Shown here in pieces: positions 23,988 to 37,333 of a stretch of 64,000 nt of DNA. The translations under genes and the position numbers were made by a program. The notes under the pieces are model-generated. The model worked only from the letters and a program-made list of their open reading frames with translations. It was not told the DNA's origin and ran no database searches. Source of the stretch: Cladocopium goreaui (lineage: Eukaryota; Sar; Dinophyceae; Suessiales; Symbiodiniaceae); NCBI GenBank assembly GCA_947184155.2, contig CAMXCT020001084.1, positions 116,794-180,793 on the forward strand, read 5' to 3'. Each line of letters begins with the position of its first letter. Position 1 is the first letter of the stretch.

Positions 23988-25625
23988 AACGTGAAACGCC
24001 GATTCGGGATATGATTCAGCCACAAGTGCCACTTTGTTCTGCATGTGACAAAGGCGGTCCAGTCACAGCATTTGCCAACGATGGAAGCTACTGGCCAAAC
24101 ATGGGGAGGTTTTGTCCAAATTTCCCAACACTTGGAGAATACAGGGAAAAGCATGCGTACTATATATCTATATGCTATATACATCAAATGCCTTGAGCAC
24201 CAAGACCAGCAAAATTCCTGGGGCCAAACTTGCGCAAAAAATGAACCCTCTGTTTGTGACTGGAAACCTGGGGTATTTATCTTGTAAACCAATACGTAAT
24301 TTGTACTCAACCGGTACTTTGCCAATACCGACCGATACTTTGAAACGGTGTTTCGTAGTTTTCTTGTTTTCTCGAATTTGTTGCAAATCTCGTCAAGAAT
24401 TGCCTAGGACTATGGAATAGAGTCTTCTGGACCTCCTGGTGCACTTCTATTTCCGAACAGCGTGGGACTCCTTCAAAAGGTTGTGGGATTCCCTTCAACA
24501 GGTTGTGATTTCATTTTGTGCGTTCCCTTTTAAAGAGCGCAACGTCTCTTTGAGAGGGATGCTTTTACAGAGACCTTCAACATGCGCGAAATTTGTTTGA
24601 AAAATGTAGTAGTGCACTTTATTAGAAAGGTACGTTGAAAAAGTAGAACCCGTTTATGCAGTACTCTTTCGAAAGGGTATGGTACTCCTTAAAGCAAAAT
24701 TTGGTAGAAGTGTGTGTGTGTGTACTATTTCTTCCGAAAAGGTGGACAGTGTGATGGGAAAGGGTGCAACATGCACTTCGGACCATGAACATTGCTAGAA
24801 AGTAGAATTCTATGTATGCAGGACTCTTTTTGTTAAGAAAGCGTGGTATCGTAGGTAACATGCCCTTCCGGATGAATGCAACATGTGAGTAAAGAATGCG
24901 ATATCCATGTGTAGAAATTAAGTAGATATTTCCTTCAAGAAGCTATTGCCTTGCAAAAAATGAATAAAGGAATTGACATGATCTTTTCCAAGGAGTACTG
25001 CAATTGTGCATTGGCTATTGCATTTGTTTGACAGGAATGCTACAGGTTAAAACTAAACACACCGCATACTGTGCAGGATGTTCGCCTTTTAAAGGGATAC
25101 CCATTGAAGGAAGACTGGATTTGTTGACAGAAAGACTCCACTTCGAACATTTCACCATTTTGGGGGAATGTTCCATATTTTCCAGGCATACTGCTTCTTG
25201 AAGGAAGGCCTGTCTCAAAGGAAGACCACCGCTTGTGAACGAAAAATCGTTGTCTCTGAATTTAAAATGTTCCTTTAAAAAAATTGGAATATTTCATGTG
25301 TGTGTGATTGTGTGTGTATGTTTATTGAATACTGCGACTTTTCGACAGGAAGTCTGTATGCACAAGAAGAAAGGCAGAATAGTTTGAAAGGAAGACTGCA
25401 CTTCTTCAAAATAAAACACTGCACCTTTTGAGGGCATGCCTCATGTTTTCATAGATGCTGGCCCGGAAGACTGCTTTCTCATAGCTACTTTAAGAATCTT
25501 TAAGATAAATTGGTTATGTGGTGATACAATTTCTCAATCCTTTTGGTTCCTTCAAAATCCATCGTAAAGAAGCCACAACTACCTGCTCTCCCTCTTTCAA
25601 TCTCACTTCTGCAATCTTTCACAAC

Positions 25626-26024
25626 CACTGGGCCACTGGGTGCCAAGCATTTGTGCGCATACCACACGACGGGCTGCCCATTTGACATTTTCACTTTGAA
25701 GTCACCTTGAGAAGTTGTGACTGAGCTTTGCAACGTTCACAGGATACATGAAACTGCATGTTACATTGAAAGTTAGGTAGCCATAGGTAGCCCGGGAAGA
25801 GACATGCTCCCTGGGGGCTCGCTATGATGCTGATTTCACACATGCAACATTTCAGTCGCTGTCTAAATCGTATGAATTTGGACCAGTTGCCATCTTCATC
25901 AAAGCCCTCCACAGTTCCCATGGTCTCGCATAAGTGCACTCGGTCACCAATGGATGTGAGACGTTCGATCACACCTCGCTCATGCGGGAAAACCACTGGG
26001 AACTTGGGAAAGTTCATACAGATT
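25626..26024 (-). CDS. SH3-like DEDG module, unit 5
   Basis: Exons at 25891-26024 and 25626-25705. It shares with unit 3 a Trp after DEDGN on read-through and the 8-bp duplication at the exon b exit. A Ser-for-Asn type difference is seen only in the read-through part, not in the module core. Confidence 0.45.
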
Positions 26025-26795
26025 CTACGGATTTCATGAGGGCAGCCGGGCTTGCCGGGCTTGCCGGGCTTGCCGGGCTTGCCGGGCTGCCACTGCCATC
26101 ATGCAATCGATATCAAAGGCGTTCTTGGCCTTTCAAATCATCTAACCACCCAACAGACTGTTTCCACAGAGCGTCTAATGTGTCTATGAAGTTCAAGGGG
26201 CGAAAGGTTCCCAAGATTTCCATAGACCATCTGACCAACCAAGGGTTTTGAGATGCTGTAGCAGCAACATGTCACAACTTGATTTCACCCTATGGAGACG
26301 GTGCGCAAACTTCGAAAATGTCCAGAAATCTATCCACGGCATCCGATGGCAGCAAGCGCCAAACCCACCCAAACCCCAAGTCATCAGTTCATGCAACGAC
26401 GAGCAGCATCGGGGCCAAGCGCTTCGGAGTTGGTTAGGCTTCACCACCACGGGGTCATCTGCCAGGACGCTTCGAGGAACATGCATATCTTTGAGGTAAC
26501 AGAAGACTGGTGGCATAATGGTGGCATATCTTGGCTCTATAGTATCTTTCAAGTATCATACATGGATATAGACATGTTATGTAAGTTATGTATGTACTTC
26601 ACACAACCACATCCATAAATGTGGCAAAAATGCGTGACTAGGACACTGGGAGGAAATATGTGTCGCCATCTTTTGACGTGTCTCTGAACATGAAACCTTT
26701 GGAACTACTGTTGCATTTATGATCTTTTCCGTTTTAATCCAAGATTTGGAACCCGTCCCGTCCAGGCCCCCACGTTCCAACAAACGGATGCGCAC

Positions 26796-26958
26796 CCATG
26801 TGGTCGAAGCCAATGACTTCGGCCACTTCTTCTCTCCTGGTGTTGAAGACCCGGTCTCCAACACTGATTGCCTTCCGGCAATTCTTTGCATAGAAAATCT
26901 GAGCCGGGCAGGAAGAGTTCGGAAGAACAGCAAATGCTGGCAATGTCGGCAGCCAAGA
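26796..26958 (-). CDS. VGDRVF exon, unit 5
   Basis: This is the same open frame and same splice sites as the unit 3 copy. Sequence just beyond the donor differs (CCCGTCCAGG instead of CCGCTCCTGG), consistent with an intron boundary there. Confidence 0.45.
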
Positions 26959-27391
26959 CTGAACCACATCTATCAGTCCCATGTTGAGTCTTACACTTAC
27001 ACTGTCTTACTATGTCAACTATGTCTTACTATCTGATCATTGTCCCCACTGCGTAATTACGAACGAATCCAATTGTGCAGTTGGATGGAACTCGTACATG
27101 TACAACTACGCGGAATGGCACAATGCTCTACCAATGTGCTTGATATTTTTGTGTCACTACAATAACATTCACATATTGACAACAGACTCAGAATGCAAAA
27201 CCTCTACTAGTGCTCCTAGAAAGTATCCAACGGATCTGCAACAACACATTGGAAGACTTTGCAAATGAGTTGATAAGTAAGTTCGATGTTGTTTGGACGT
27301 CCGATTTCTGCAGTTGCAATGTTGGACTGGTTGGGATGCGTGGTCCACACTGCCGTTCCCGAACTTGCAGCCACATGCTGCATCAGGTAAC

Positions 27392-27509
27392 CATCGTCTT
27401 CCCATCGTCGGTGAAGACAGGAAGGTCTCCGTCTTCGTCCACGCCGACGATTGTCGCTTTCGTTCCGCCTGGGATGACTTCATGGCATGACGATACGACA
27501 TGCAAGAAA
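27392..27509 (-). pseudogene. VGVDEDGD exon with lost acceptor, unit 5
   Basis: The frame and GT donor are intact, but the base before the exon is changed so that CAG reads CAC (plus strand AAAG instead of AAAC near 27510). The normal 3' splice site is thus missing. Exon skipping or a nearby AG would be needed. Confidence 0.4.
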
Positions 27510-27779
27510 GTGCAAGCACCAAATCCAATCCATGCCCTGCATGAAACCCTGGGAAACCACAAGTTTCGACACTTGCATGTGCTAGGGCGTGCCAGGGCGT
27601 GCCAGGGCGTGCCAGGGCGTATGTGAGCCACACTCTGCTTTGAGACTAAGGTCCCCGACAAACATCGGTCACTCTGCCACCCACCGTGAATATGTTGAGA
27701 TCGTACTCCACGCTCCTGTGTATCACAGCACCGTCACATGCCGAAGCGTCTTGCTGCGCCGAACCCCAACAACGAAGCA

Positions 27780-27955
27780 CGGAAACATGCATCGAGCATA
27801 GCTGGGGTGCGCTGGGTGCGCCGGGTGCGCTGGGTGCGCCGGGTGCGCCTTGGGCCATCGATCCAGGGCTGCATGGCCCGCTCGATGGGCTTCAACACGG
27901 CTGTGGCGACCTGGCACAGTTCATGTTTCAGACCTGCCTTGACCCATTTGTCATA
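27780..27955 (-). CDS. KHELCQVA exon with RRT repeat, unit 5
   Basis: Open exon with the CCTTACAG acceptor intact and five repeat steps. It is essentially identical to unit 2 outside the repeat. Confidence 0.4.
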
Positions 27956-30101
27956 CTGTAAGGCTCTGTAACGACGTTAAAAATGGCTCAAATGCGTCAA
28001 AGGCAAGTGGTGCTCACAACCACTCTTTCTTTCAGCACCTTTTAGGCGAATGCCTTGTTGCTTGGTTGCCATAAGATTGCCGAAAATGTTTCATCGTAGA
28101 TGATTTGGATCATTTTAGAACTTGCAAGGAATTTACTTAAAGCTTGCAAACAAGACGGTTGGCACCGTCTCACAAATCTTGTTAGAATGAGCAGATTCCA
28201 CGTGGTCTACTACTGTTTGAAAGCTGCTCAAGTAATTCATTGGTTTCCATTGGTTTCCCATGTTTTTCCTGTCTGTGGCCATGAGTTGGAAGTTGAAGGC
28301 CAGGCTGGCAGCAAAAGGAGCTTCAGGATTCCAGCACCAAGGATTTTGTTGTCATCCAGACCTTCTTTCCATCTTGCGCACGCTTCGAAACACCTCGTGG
28401 CAAGTGAGCAAGCTGCACTGGCCATCAGCTGCACTCAGAAGCTCAATCTTAAGAGGATCTTACAAAAGCGGTGAGGACATGTGACAATGCACCGGATAAA
28501 TGAGTCCCACGTAATTCAAATATAGTTGCAAAGTATTGCAAAGAAATCTCAAGTAATCTTTAGTAATCCATCTATCTCAGACCTCAACCCCAAAAACATC
28601 CAAAAACTGTAATCGTCACATGGCTCCGAAACACCACTGGGGCTCCAAACGCAACGACGTCAGCAGCGTGCCCCGCGCTCTTCCATTCCCCTGAGCAGCC
28701 CGGCGTCGGCGGCACGTCCTGGAGATCAAATCTGCGGGCCGATGTCAATGAACTCAACACACACTTTTCAGCAAAAGCATTCAGAAACCGACGCCCTCGT
28801 CTGACTTTATCCCCTTTTCATCCCTTTTCCGTCTAAAACACCTTGAAAACACGTTGGGAACAGTAAAACAGATTCCTGAAGATTCATTCATCCACTCAAT
28901 CCACTTTCCGGTCCTCAGGAATACCATGAAAAGCAAACAGATGATCACGGGGAGGAGAACTGGGATCAGTTCTCCACCTTGGATGCGAAACAGAAACGCC
29001 AGGAACTTGATGTGGAATGCGGAAGAGCATACTTTCTCAGCCATGGAATCCAAACATTCTGCAATCAAACCACGGCCCCAGATACACCCCAAAGTCCAAG
29101 CAGAAACCGAGCAAGGAATGCAAACATGTCTCCAGAAAGGATTGACATATACCGTATACCCCCTAACTGCTACGAGCTGCGTTGGGCGGAAGGAACTGAA
29201 ACCTTCACAGGTTTCACCTCAGCGATGGCTTGTGGGCAAGCAAGGCCGAATGCAAGGCAACTGATGCGTGTCTGAATACATGCTGAATGGGATATCAAGT
29301 CAAGAAACCGCTAATAACTTTGGGAATCGTGAGGAAAGGAATCCACAAGGCCAGAAATCTATTGGACTGACCAAAACAAGGCAGAGGCCACGGCCTTCGT
29401 CGATGAAACAAGAACAAATCTCCCTTGTTTGATTGGATCTACCATTTGAAGGAGAAAAACAGGCTGTAGGCAAATGTAGGCAAATGTGAGTCTCACAGCA
29501 GAGCCGAGAGTCCGGGAAGAAAACGAAATCCTGCATCAGGCAGAACCTCAGTTCTTCTCGCTTGTGTGCGGCGTCTCAGTCAACATGTTCGTCCTGGAGT
29601 CAACCGTAACCTCCTTGAAGGTCTCAAAGCATCACGATCGAAGAAAACAAAGCGATTCCCACAAATCGATACAAATAGTCCCAATGATTGCATATATAAT
29701 ATATAACCTTGATGATGCTTGATGATTCTGCCCAGTCTAAGTTGTGGAGAACCAGTGCCTTAAATTTCAACGTGAGGCTCTTCAGACTTCCAAGTGTTTT
29801 GGCTGTGTTTCTGGCTACTCCGGGTGGCTCTGAGTCCCGCAGCACTCACAGGGGACCAGAGTAAAGAAGGAAACGGAAACGCCAGACAGTGCTTCAAACG
29901 AACCAACGGCTGCGAAAATGGAGCAAAAGTGGAGCCATGGACCATGTCAAGCAATGTCAATTTCCGTCGTACAGTAGAAAACTTGATTTCACTGCTTGTG
30001 ATATTAGTTGTGTTTTTCTGGCATGGCTCGGCACGAGCATCTGAGCATCTGCACATTTCTTTCCGCGCTCCAGTTCCATTCTGCGCAGATCTGTGTAGGA
30101 C

Positions 30102-30194
30102 ACTTGGTTGAGTCCCAGTTCCCAAAGAGTGACGGCAAAGTCCTACACTGTAGGACTTTGCCGTCACTCTGTGGGAACTGGGACTCAACCAAGT
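30102..30194. repeat. Fold-back inverted repeat, 45-bp arms
   Basis: Arms 30102-30146 and 30150-30194 pair with one mismatch around a 3-nt centre. The left arm is an inverted copy of the adjacent unit sequence and is found only in unit 5. Confidence 0.96.
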
Positions 30195-30456
30195 CGCTGA
30201 GAAAGTCAGCGAGAAAGGGTGAAACCTGTGCTATCTGTGCTCTGTGAGGGCCATGATCATGCCCAACGGGCTGGAGGCTCAAGAACATGTTGCCGAGGCA
30301 TCACCGATGTCACAGGTTAACAAGTCAAGGTCCACTACCATGAAGGAACATTCATGAGTTATGCCAACTCACGGCCCGGATATGTATATCTGTATATCAT
30401 ATAAATCATATATGTGTATTAAGTGTATTCAATATTATTTAATATTATATAGATGC

Positions 30457-31001
30457 CATTTGAGTCACCAACAGGGACGGGTACACTAGCATTGGTATTA
30501 TCCGCTGCCCCATTTTTGAGCTGCGAAAATCTACCTGATGGCCAAGGTACTCACTGCCATTCCTGCAACAGAATCGAACGTTAAAAGTTTGAAAAAAAAG
30601 CGGTTCCCTTCAGTCCGAAATGATTTTTGCACATGTTCGTGACTGGTTTGATTCCAACATGAGGGAAGTCGACGCAGAGCTGGTTGAGGAATCCACCTGA
30701 GGAATCCTACACAGCTGTGAGAACCAACAAAACTAGAAATCCATAGAAATCCAACATATTCCAACTAACATCGCATCTCCAGTTCCACAGTCTATTTTGC
30801 AACTTCCAACACTGTGTGTCCTTGCTTCACCCTGCGTGCATCCGATCATTTGGATGACTTTGTGATTGAGATTGGGTTAGTCCGGTTAGTCCGGTTAGTC
30901 CGGTTAGTCCCAGTTTCTTCAGCTCCTTCATGCCAAGCTCTTCTAGAAGCTCATCTGCCAAGCTTTTCTTTGGCAAACAACCGATGCCTTGCTTGCCTCG
31001 G
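30457..31001 (-). pseudogene. LTG-repeat exon intact, SKIGAADD exon frameshifted, unit 5
   Basis: The first exon (30831-31001) is open with four LT steps. The second exon shares the 1-bp A/T-run deletion of unit 3 and the GC donor. It also shows ATTATC for ATCATC, which alters a codon. Confidence 0.4.
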
Positions 31002-32638
31002 AACGTGAAACGCCGATTCGGGATATGATTCAGCCACAAGTACCAGGTCCAGTCACAGCATTTGCCAACGATGGAAGCTACTGGCCAAACATCGGGAGGT
31101 TTTGTCCAGATTTCCCAACACTTGGAGAATACAGGGAAAAGCATGCGTACTATATATCTATATGCTATATACATCAAATGCCTTGAGCACCAAGACCAGC
31201 AAAACTCCTGGGGCCAAACTTGCACAAAAAATGAACCCTCTGTTTGTGACTGGAAACCTGGGGTATTTATCTTGTAAACCAGTACGTAATTTGTATTCAA
31301 CCCGTACTTTACCAATACCGACCGATACTTTGAAACGGTGTTTCGTAGTTTTCTTGTTTTCTCGAATTTGTTGCAACTCTCGTCAAGAATTGCCTAAGAC
31401 TATCGAATAGAGTCTTCTGGACCTCCTGGTGCACTTCTATTTTCCAAACAACGTGGGACTCCTTCAACAGGTTGCGGGATTCCTTTCAACAGGTTGTGAT
31501 TTCATTTTGTGCGTTCCCTTTTAAAGAGCGCAACGTCTCTTTGAGAGGGATGCGTTTACAGAGACCTTCAACATGCGCGAACTTCGTTTGAAAAATGTAG
31601 TAGTGCACTTTATTAGAAAGGTACGTTGAAAAAGTAGAACCCGTCTATGCAGTACTCTTTCGAAAGGGTATGGTACTCCTTAAAGCAAAATTTGGTAGAA
31701 GTGTGTGTGTGTGTACTATTTCTTCCGAAAAGGTGGACAGTGTGATGGGAAAGGGTGCAACATGCACTTCGGACCATGAACATTGTCAGAAAGTAGAATT
31801 CTATGTATGCAGGACTCTTTTTGTTAAGAAAGGTATCGTAGGTAACATGCCCTTCCGGATGAATGCAACATGTGAGTAAAGAATGCGATATCCCTGTGTG
31901 GAAATTAAGTAGATATTTCCTTCAAGAAGCTATTGCCTTGCAAAAAATGAATAAAGGAATTGACATGATCTTTTCCAAGGAGTACTGCATTTGTGCATTG
32001 GTTATTGCATTTGTTTGACAGGAATGCTATGGGTTAAAACCAAACACACCGCATACTGTGCAGGATTTTCGCCTTTTAAAGGGATACCCATTGAAGGAAG
32101 ACTGGATTTGTTGACAGAAAGACTCCACTTCGAACATTTCACCGTTTTGGGGGAATGCTCCATATATCTCCCTATTTTCCAGGCATACTGCTTCTTGAAG
32201 GAAGGCCTGTCTCAAAGGAAGACCACCGCTTGTGAACGAAAAATCGCTGTCTCTGAATTTAAAATGTTCCTTTAAAAAAAGTGGAATATTTCATGTGTGT
32301 GTGATTGTGTGTGTGTATGTTTATTGAATACTGCGATTTTTCGACAGGAAGTCTGTATGCACAAGAAAGGCAGAATAGTTTGAAAGGAAGACTGCACTTC
32401 CTCAAAATAAAACACTGCACCTTTTGAGGGCATGCCTCATGTTTTCATAGATGCTGGCCCGGAAGACTGCTTTCTCATAGCTACTTTACGAATCTTTAAG
32501 ATAAATTGCGTTATGTGGTGAAACAATTTCTCAATCCTTTTGGTTCCTTCAAAATCCATCGTAAAGATCCACAATTACGCATGCAGCCACAACTACCTGC
32601 TCTCTTTTCTCAGTCTCACTTCTGCAATCTTTCACAAC

Positions 32639-33029
32639 CACTGGGTGCCAAGCATTTGTGCGCATACCACACGACGGGCTGCCCATTAGACATTTTCACT
32701 TTGAAGTCACCTTGAGAAGTTGTGACTGAGCTTTGCGACGTTCACAGGATACATGAAACTGCATGTTACATTGAAAGTTAGGTAGCCATAGGTAGCCCAG
32801 GAAGAGACATGCTCCCTGGGGGCTCGCTATGATGCTGATTTCACACATGCAACATTTCAGTCGCTGTCTAAATCGTATGAATTTGGACAAGTTGCCATCT
32901 TCATCAAAGCCCTCCACAGTTCCCATGGTCTCGCATAAGTGCACTCGGTCACCAATGGATGTGAGACGTTCGATCACACCTCGCTCATGCGGGAAAACCA
33001 CTGGGAACTTGGGAAAGTTCATACAGATT
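32639..33029 (-). CDS. SH3-like DEDG module, unit 6
   Basis: Exons at 32896-33029 and 32639-32710 follow subtype A exactly, with intact frame and splice signals. The upstream KPG tract has point changes (GGGCTGCC and GCTGGG). Confidence 0.5.
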
Positions 33030-36000
33030 CTACGGATTTCATGAGGGCTGCCGGGCTTGCCGGGCTTGCCGGGCTTGCCGGGCTTGCTGGGCTGCCACTG
33101 CCATCATGCAATCGATATTAAAGGCGTTCTTGGCCTTTCAAATCATCTAACCACCCAACAGACTTTTTCCACAGAGCGTCTAATGTGTCTATGAAGTTCA
33201 AGGGGCGAAAGGTTCCCAAGATTTCCATAGACCATCTGACCAAGGGTTTGGAGATGCTGTCACAACATGTCACAACTTGATTTCACCCTATGGAGACGGT
33301 GCACAAACTTCGAAAGGTTTTGAACCTCCCAAAACTATCCACTGATGTCCAGAAATCTATCCACGGCATCCGATGGCAGCAAGCACCAAACCGACCCAAA
33401 CCCCAAGTCATCAGTTCATGCAACGACGAGCAGCATCGGGGCCAAGCGCTTCGGAGTTGGTTAGGCTTCACCACCACCGGGTCATCTGCCAGGACGCTTC
33501 GAAGAAAATGCATGTCTTGGAGGTAACAAAAAACTGGTGGCACATCTTGGCTCTATGTTTCAAGTATCATATAGGGACATAGATACGTTATGCATATTGG
33601 ATCATATTGGCATATTTATGTACTGGTATGTACTTTATACATCTTTATACTACCACATCCATAAATGTGGCAAACATGTGGGACTAGGACACTGGGAGGA
33701 AATATGTGTCACCATCTTTTGACGTGTCTCTGAACATGAAACCTTTGGAACTATTGGAACTCTTGTTGCATGTATGATCTTTTCCGATTTAATCCAAGAT
33801 TTGGAACCCGTCCGCTCCTGGCCCCCACGTTCCAGCAAACGGATGCGGAAGTCATTGGCTTCGACCATATTATCCGGTCTCCAACACTGAGAGCCTTCCT
33901 GCCCGGCTCAGATCTTCTATGCAAAGAATTCTCAGTATCTTCATTCTTCGCGTAGAAAATCTGAGCCGGGCAGGAAGAGTTCGGAAGAACAGCAAATGCT
34001 GGCAATGTCGGCAGCCAAGACTGATCCACACGTATCAGTCCACGTTGAATCTTACACTGTCAACTATGTCTTGCGTTGATCACAGCTGACGAATACCCTA
34101 CACATTTATTCGCAGTGTGTTCAATGCGTTCCCCTTCGACAATTCCCACTCACAATCATGCATAGACCCCATGCCAAACCTGAAGAACTTCTGACAACCG
34201 CGCCGCATGGTGTGAAAACAACTCCAAGATCTCAGGCATCCACCAGCCAATATCACCACAACCACGCTTGACCCCAGCATTCCTCTGCCCGATGGTGCTT
34301 GATATTTTTTGTGCCACTAATAGTCAGCACAGTAACAGACTCAGAATGCAAAACCTCTACTAGTGCTCCTAGAAAGTATCCATCGGATCTGCAACAACAC
34401 ATTGGAAGACTTCGCAAATGAGTTGTTCGGTGTTGTTGGACATCCGATTTCTGCAGTTGCAATGTTGGACTGGTTGGGATGCGTAGTCTACACTGTCGTT
34501 CCCGAACTTGCAGCCACATGCTGCATCAGGTAGCCATCGTCTTCCCATCGTCGGTGAAGACCGGAAGGTCTCCGTCTTCGTCCACACCAACAATCGTCGC
34601 TTTCGTTCCGCCGGGATGACTTCATGGCATGACGATACGACATGCAAGAAACTGCAAGCACCAAATCCAATCCATCATCTTGCGCTTCACGCTTCGAAAC
34701 ACCTCGTGGCAAGTGAGCAAGCTGCACTGGTCATCAGCTGCACTCAGAAGCTCAATCTTAAGAGGATCTTACAAAAGCGGTGAGGACATGTGACAATGCA
34801 CCGGATAAATGAGTCCCACGTAATTCAAATATAGTTGCAAAGTATTGCAAAGAAATCTCAAGTAATCTTTAGTAATCCATCTATCTCAGACCTCAACCCC
34901 AAAAACATCAAAAACTGTAATCGTCACATGGCTCCGAAACACCACTGGGGCTCCAAACGCAACGACGTCAGCAGCGTGCCCCGCGCTCTTCCATTCCCGT
35001 GAGCAGCCCGGCGTCGGCGGCACGTCCTGGAGATCAAATCTGCGGGCCGATGTCAATGAACTCAACACACACTTTTCAGCAAAAGCATTCAGAAACCGAC
35101 GCCCTCGTCTGACTTTATCCCCTTTTCATCCCTTTTCCGTCTAAAACACCTTGAAAACACGTTGGGAACAGTAAAACTGATTCCTGAAGATTCATTCATC
35201 CACTCAATCCACTTTCCGGTCCTCAGGAATACCATGAATGAAAAGCAAACAGATGATCACGGGGAGGAGAACTGGGATTAGTTCTCCACCTTGGATGCGA
35301 AACAGAAACGCCAGGAACTTGATGTGGAATGCGGAAGAGCATACTTTCTCAGCCATGGAATCCAAACATTCTGCAATCAAACCACGGCCCCAGATACACC
35401 CCAAAGTCCAAGCAGAAACCGAGCAAGGAATGCAAACAGGATTGGCAGAACACATATACCGTATACCCCCTAACTGCTACGAGCTGCGTTGGGCGGAAGG
35501 AACTGAAACCTTCACAGGTTTCACCTCGGCGATGGCTTGTGGGCAAGCAAGGCCGAATGCAAGGCAACTGATGCGTGTCTGAATACATGCTGAATGGGAT
35601 ATCAAGTCAAGAAACAGCTAATAACTTTGGGAATCGTGAGGAAAGGAATCCACAAGGCCAGAAATCTATTGGACTGACCAAAACAAGGCAGAGGCCACGG
35701 CCTTCGTCGATTGAACAAGAACAAATCTCCCTTGTTTGATTGGATCTACTACTACCATTTGAAGGACAAAAACAGGCTGTAGGCAAATGTAGGCAAATGT
35801 GAATCTCACAGCAGAGCCGAGAGTCCGGGAAGAAAACGAAATCCTGCATCAGGCAGAACCTCAGTTCTTCTCGCTTGTGTGCGGCGTCTCAGTCAACATG
35901 TTCGTCCTGGAGTCAACCGTAACCTCCTTGAAGGTCTCAAAGCATCACGATCGAAGAAAACAAAGCGATTCCCACAAATCGATACAAATAGTCCCAATGA

Positions 36001-36799
36001 TTGCATATATAATATATAACCTTGATGATGCTTGATGATTCTGCCCAGTCTAAGTTGTGGAGAACCAGTGCCTTAAATTTCAACGTGAGGCTCTTCAGAC
36101 TTCCAAGTGTTTTGGCTGCGTTTCTGGCTACTCCGGGTGGCTCTGAGTCCCGCAGCACTCACAGGGGACCAAAAGAAAGGCCAGAAAGTGCTTCAAACGA
36201 ACCAACGGCTGCGAAAATGGAGCAAAAAGTGGAGCCATGGACCATGTCAAGCAATGTCAATTTCCATCGTACAGTAGAAAACTTGGCTTCACAAAAAAAA
36301 ATGCGTAATTGACACGGGTCTTGCTCCGCCTCAGGGCAGGGTTTGGCCACAATCTGGAAATCAGGTGAAATCAACCTCCGTGTTCTCGCATGTTCTCACT
36401 GCTTGTGATATTAGTTGTGTTTTTCTGGCATGGCTCGGCACGAGCATCTGCACATCTGCACATTTCTTTCCGCGCTCCAGTTCCATTCTGCGCAGATCTG
36501 TGTAGGACTTTGCCGTCACTCTGTGGGAACTGGGACTCAACCAAGTCGCTGAGAAACTCAGCGAGAAAGGGTGAAACCTGTGCTCTGTGAGGGCCATGAT
36601 CATGCCCAACGGGCTGGAGGCTCAAGAACATGTTGCCGAGGCATCACCGATGTCACAGGTTAACAAGTCAAGGTCCACTACCATGAAGGAACATTCATGA
36701 GTTGTGCCAACTAACGGCCCGGATATGTATATCATATAAATCAATATAAATCAATATAAATCATATATGTGTATTAAGTGTATATAATATTATAGATAC

Positions 36800-37333
36800 C
36801 ATTTGAGTCACCAACAGGGACGGGCACACTAACATTGGTATCATCCGCTGCCCCAATTTTTGAGCTGCGAAAATCTACCTGATGGCCCAGGTACTCACCA
36901 TTCCTGCAACAGAATCGAAAAGTAAAAGTTTGAAAAAAAAAGCCGTTCCCTTCAGTCCGAAATGATTTTTGCACATGTTCGTGACTGGTTTGATTCCAAC
37001 ATGAGGGAAGTCGACGCAGAGCTGGTTGAGGAATCCACCTGAGGAATCCTACACAGCTGTGAGAGCCAACAAAACTAGAAATCCAACATATTCCAACTAA
37101 CATCGCATCTCCAGTTCCACAGTCTATTTTGCACCTTCCAACACTGTGTGTCCTTGCTTCACCCTGCGTGCATCCGATCATTTGGATGACTTTGTGATTG
37201 AGATTGGGTTAGTCCGGTTAGTCCGGTTAGTCCGGTTAGTCCCAGTTTCTTCAGCTCCTTCATGCCAAGCTCTTCGAGAAGCTCATCTGCCAAGCTTTTC
37301 TTTGGCAAACAACCGATGCCTTGCTTGCCTCGG
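36800..37333 (-). CDS. LTG-repeat and SKIGAADD exons, unit 6
   Basis: Exons at 37163-37333 and 36800-36864. Like unit 2 it keeps the 33-bp segment with the TTTCAG acceptor, and it has the GT donor at the second exon, so this pair is fully intact. Its unit is nevertheless damaged elsewhere by the 788-bp deletion. Confidence 0.45.

Larger units (their letters stand above)
18433..25593. repeat. Unit 4 (subtype A)
   Basis: This is a complete unit of about 7.16 kb. It is the reference for subtype A and nearly identical to unit 1 over its first 6.1 kb. It has the highest LTG repeat number (five LT steps near 23852-23895) and the long ATATAAATCA tract near 23322-23395. Confidence 0.92.
25594..32603. 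repeat. Unit 5 (subtype B)
   Basis: This is a complete unit of about 7.0 kb. Differences from unit 3 include a shorter KPG tract, loss of a segment near 26315, a 45-bp-arm fold-back at 30102-30194, and a G-for-C change that removes the splice acceptor of the VDEDGD exon near 27510. Confidence 0.92.
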
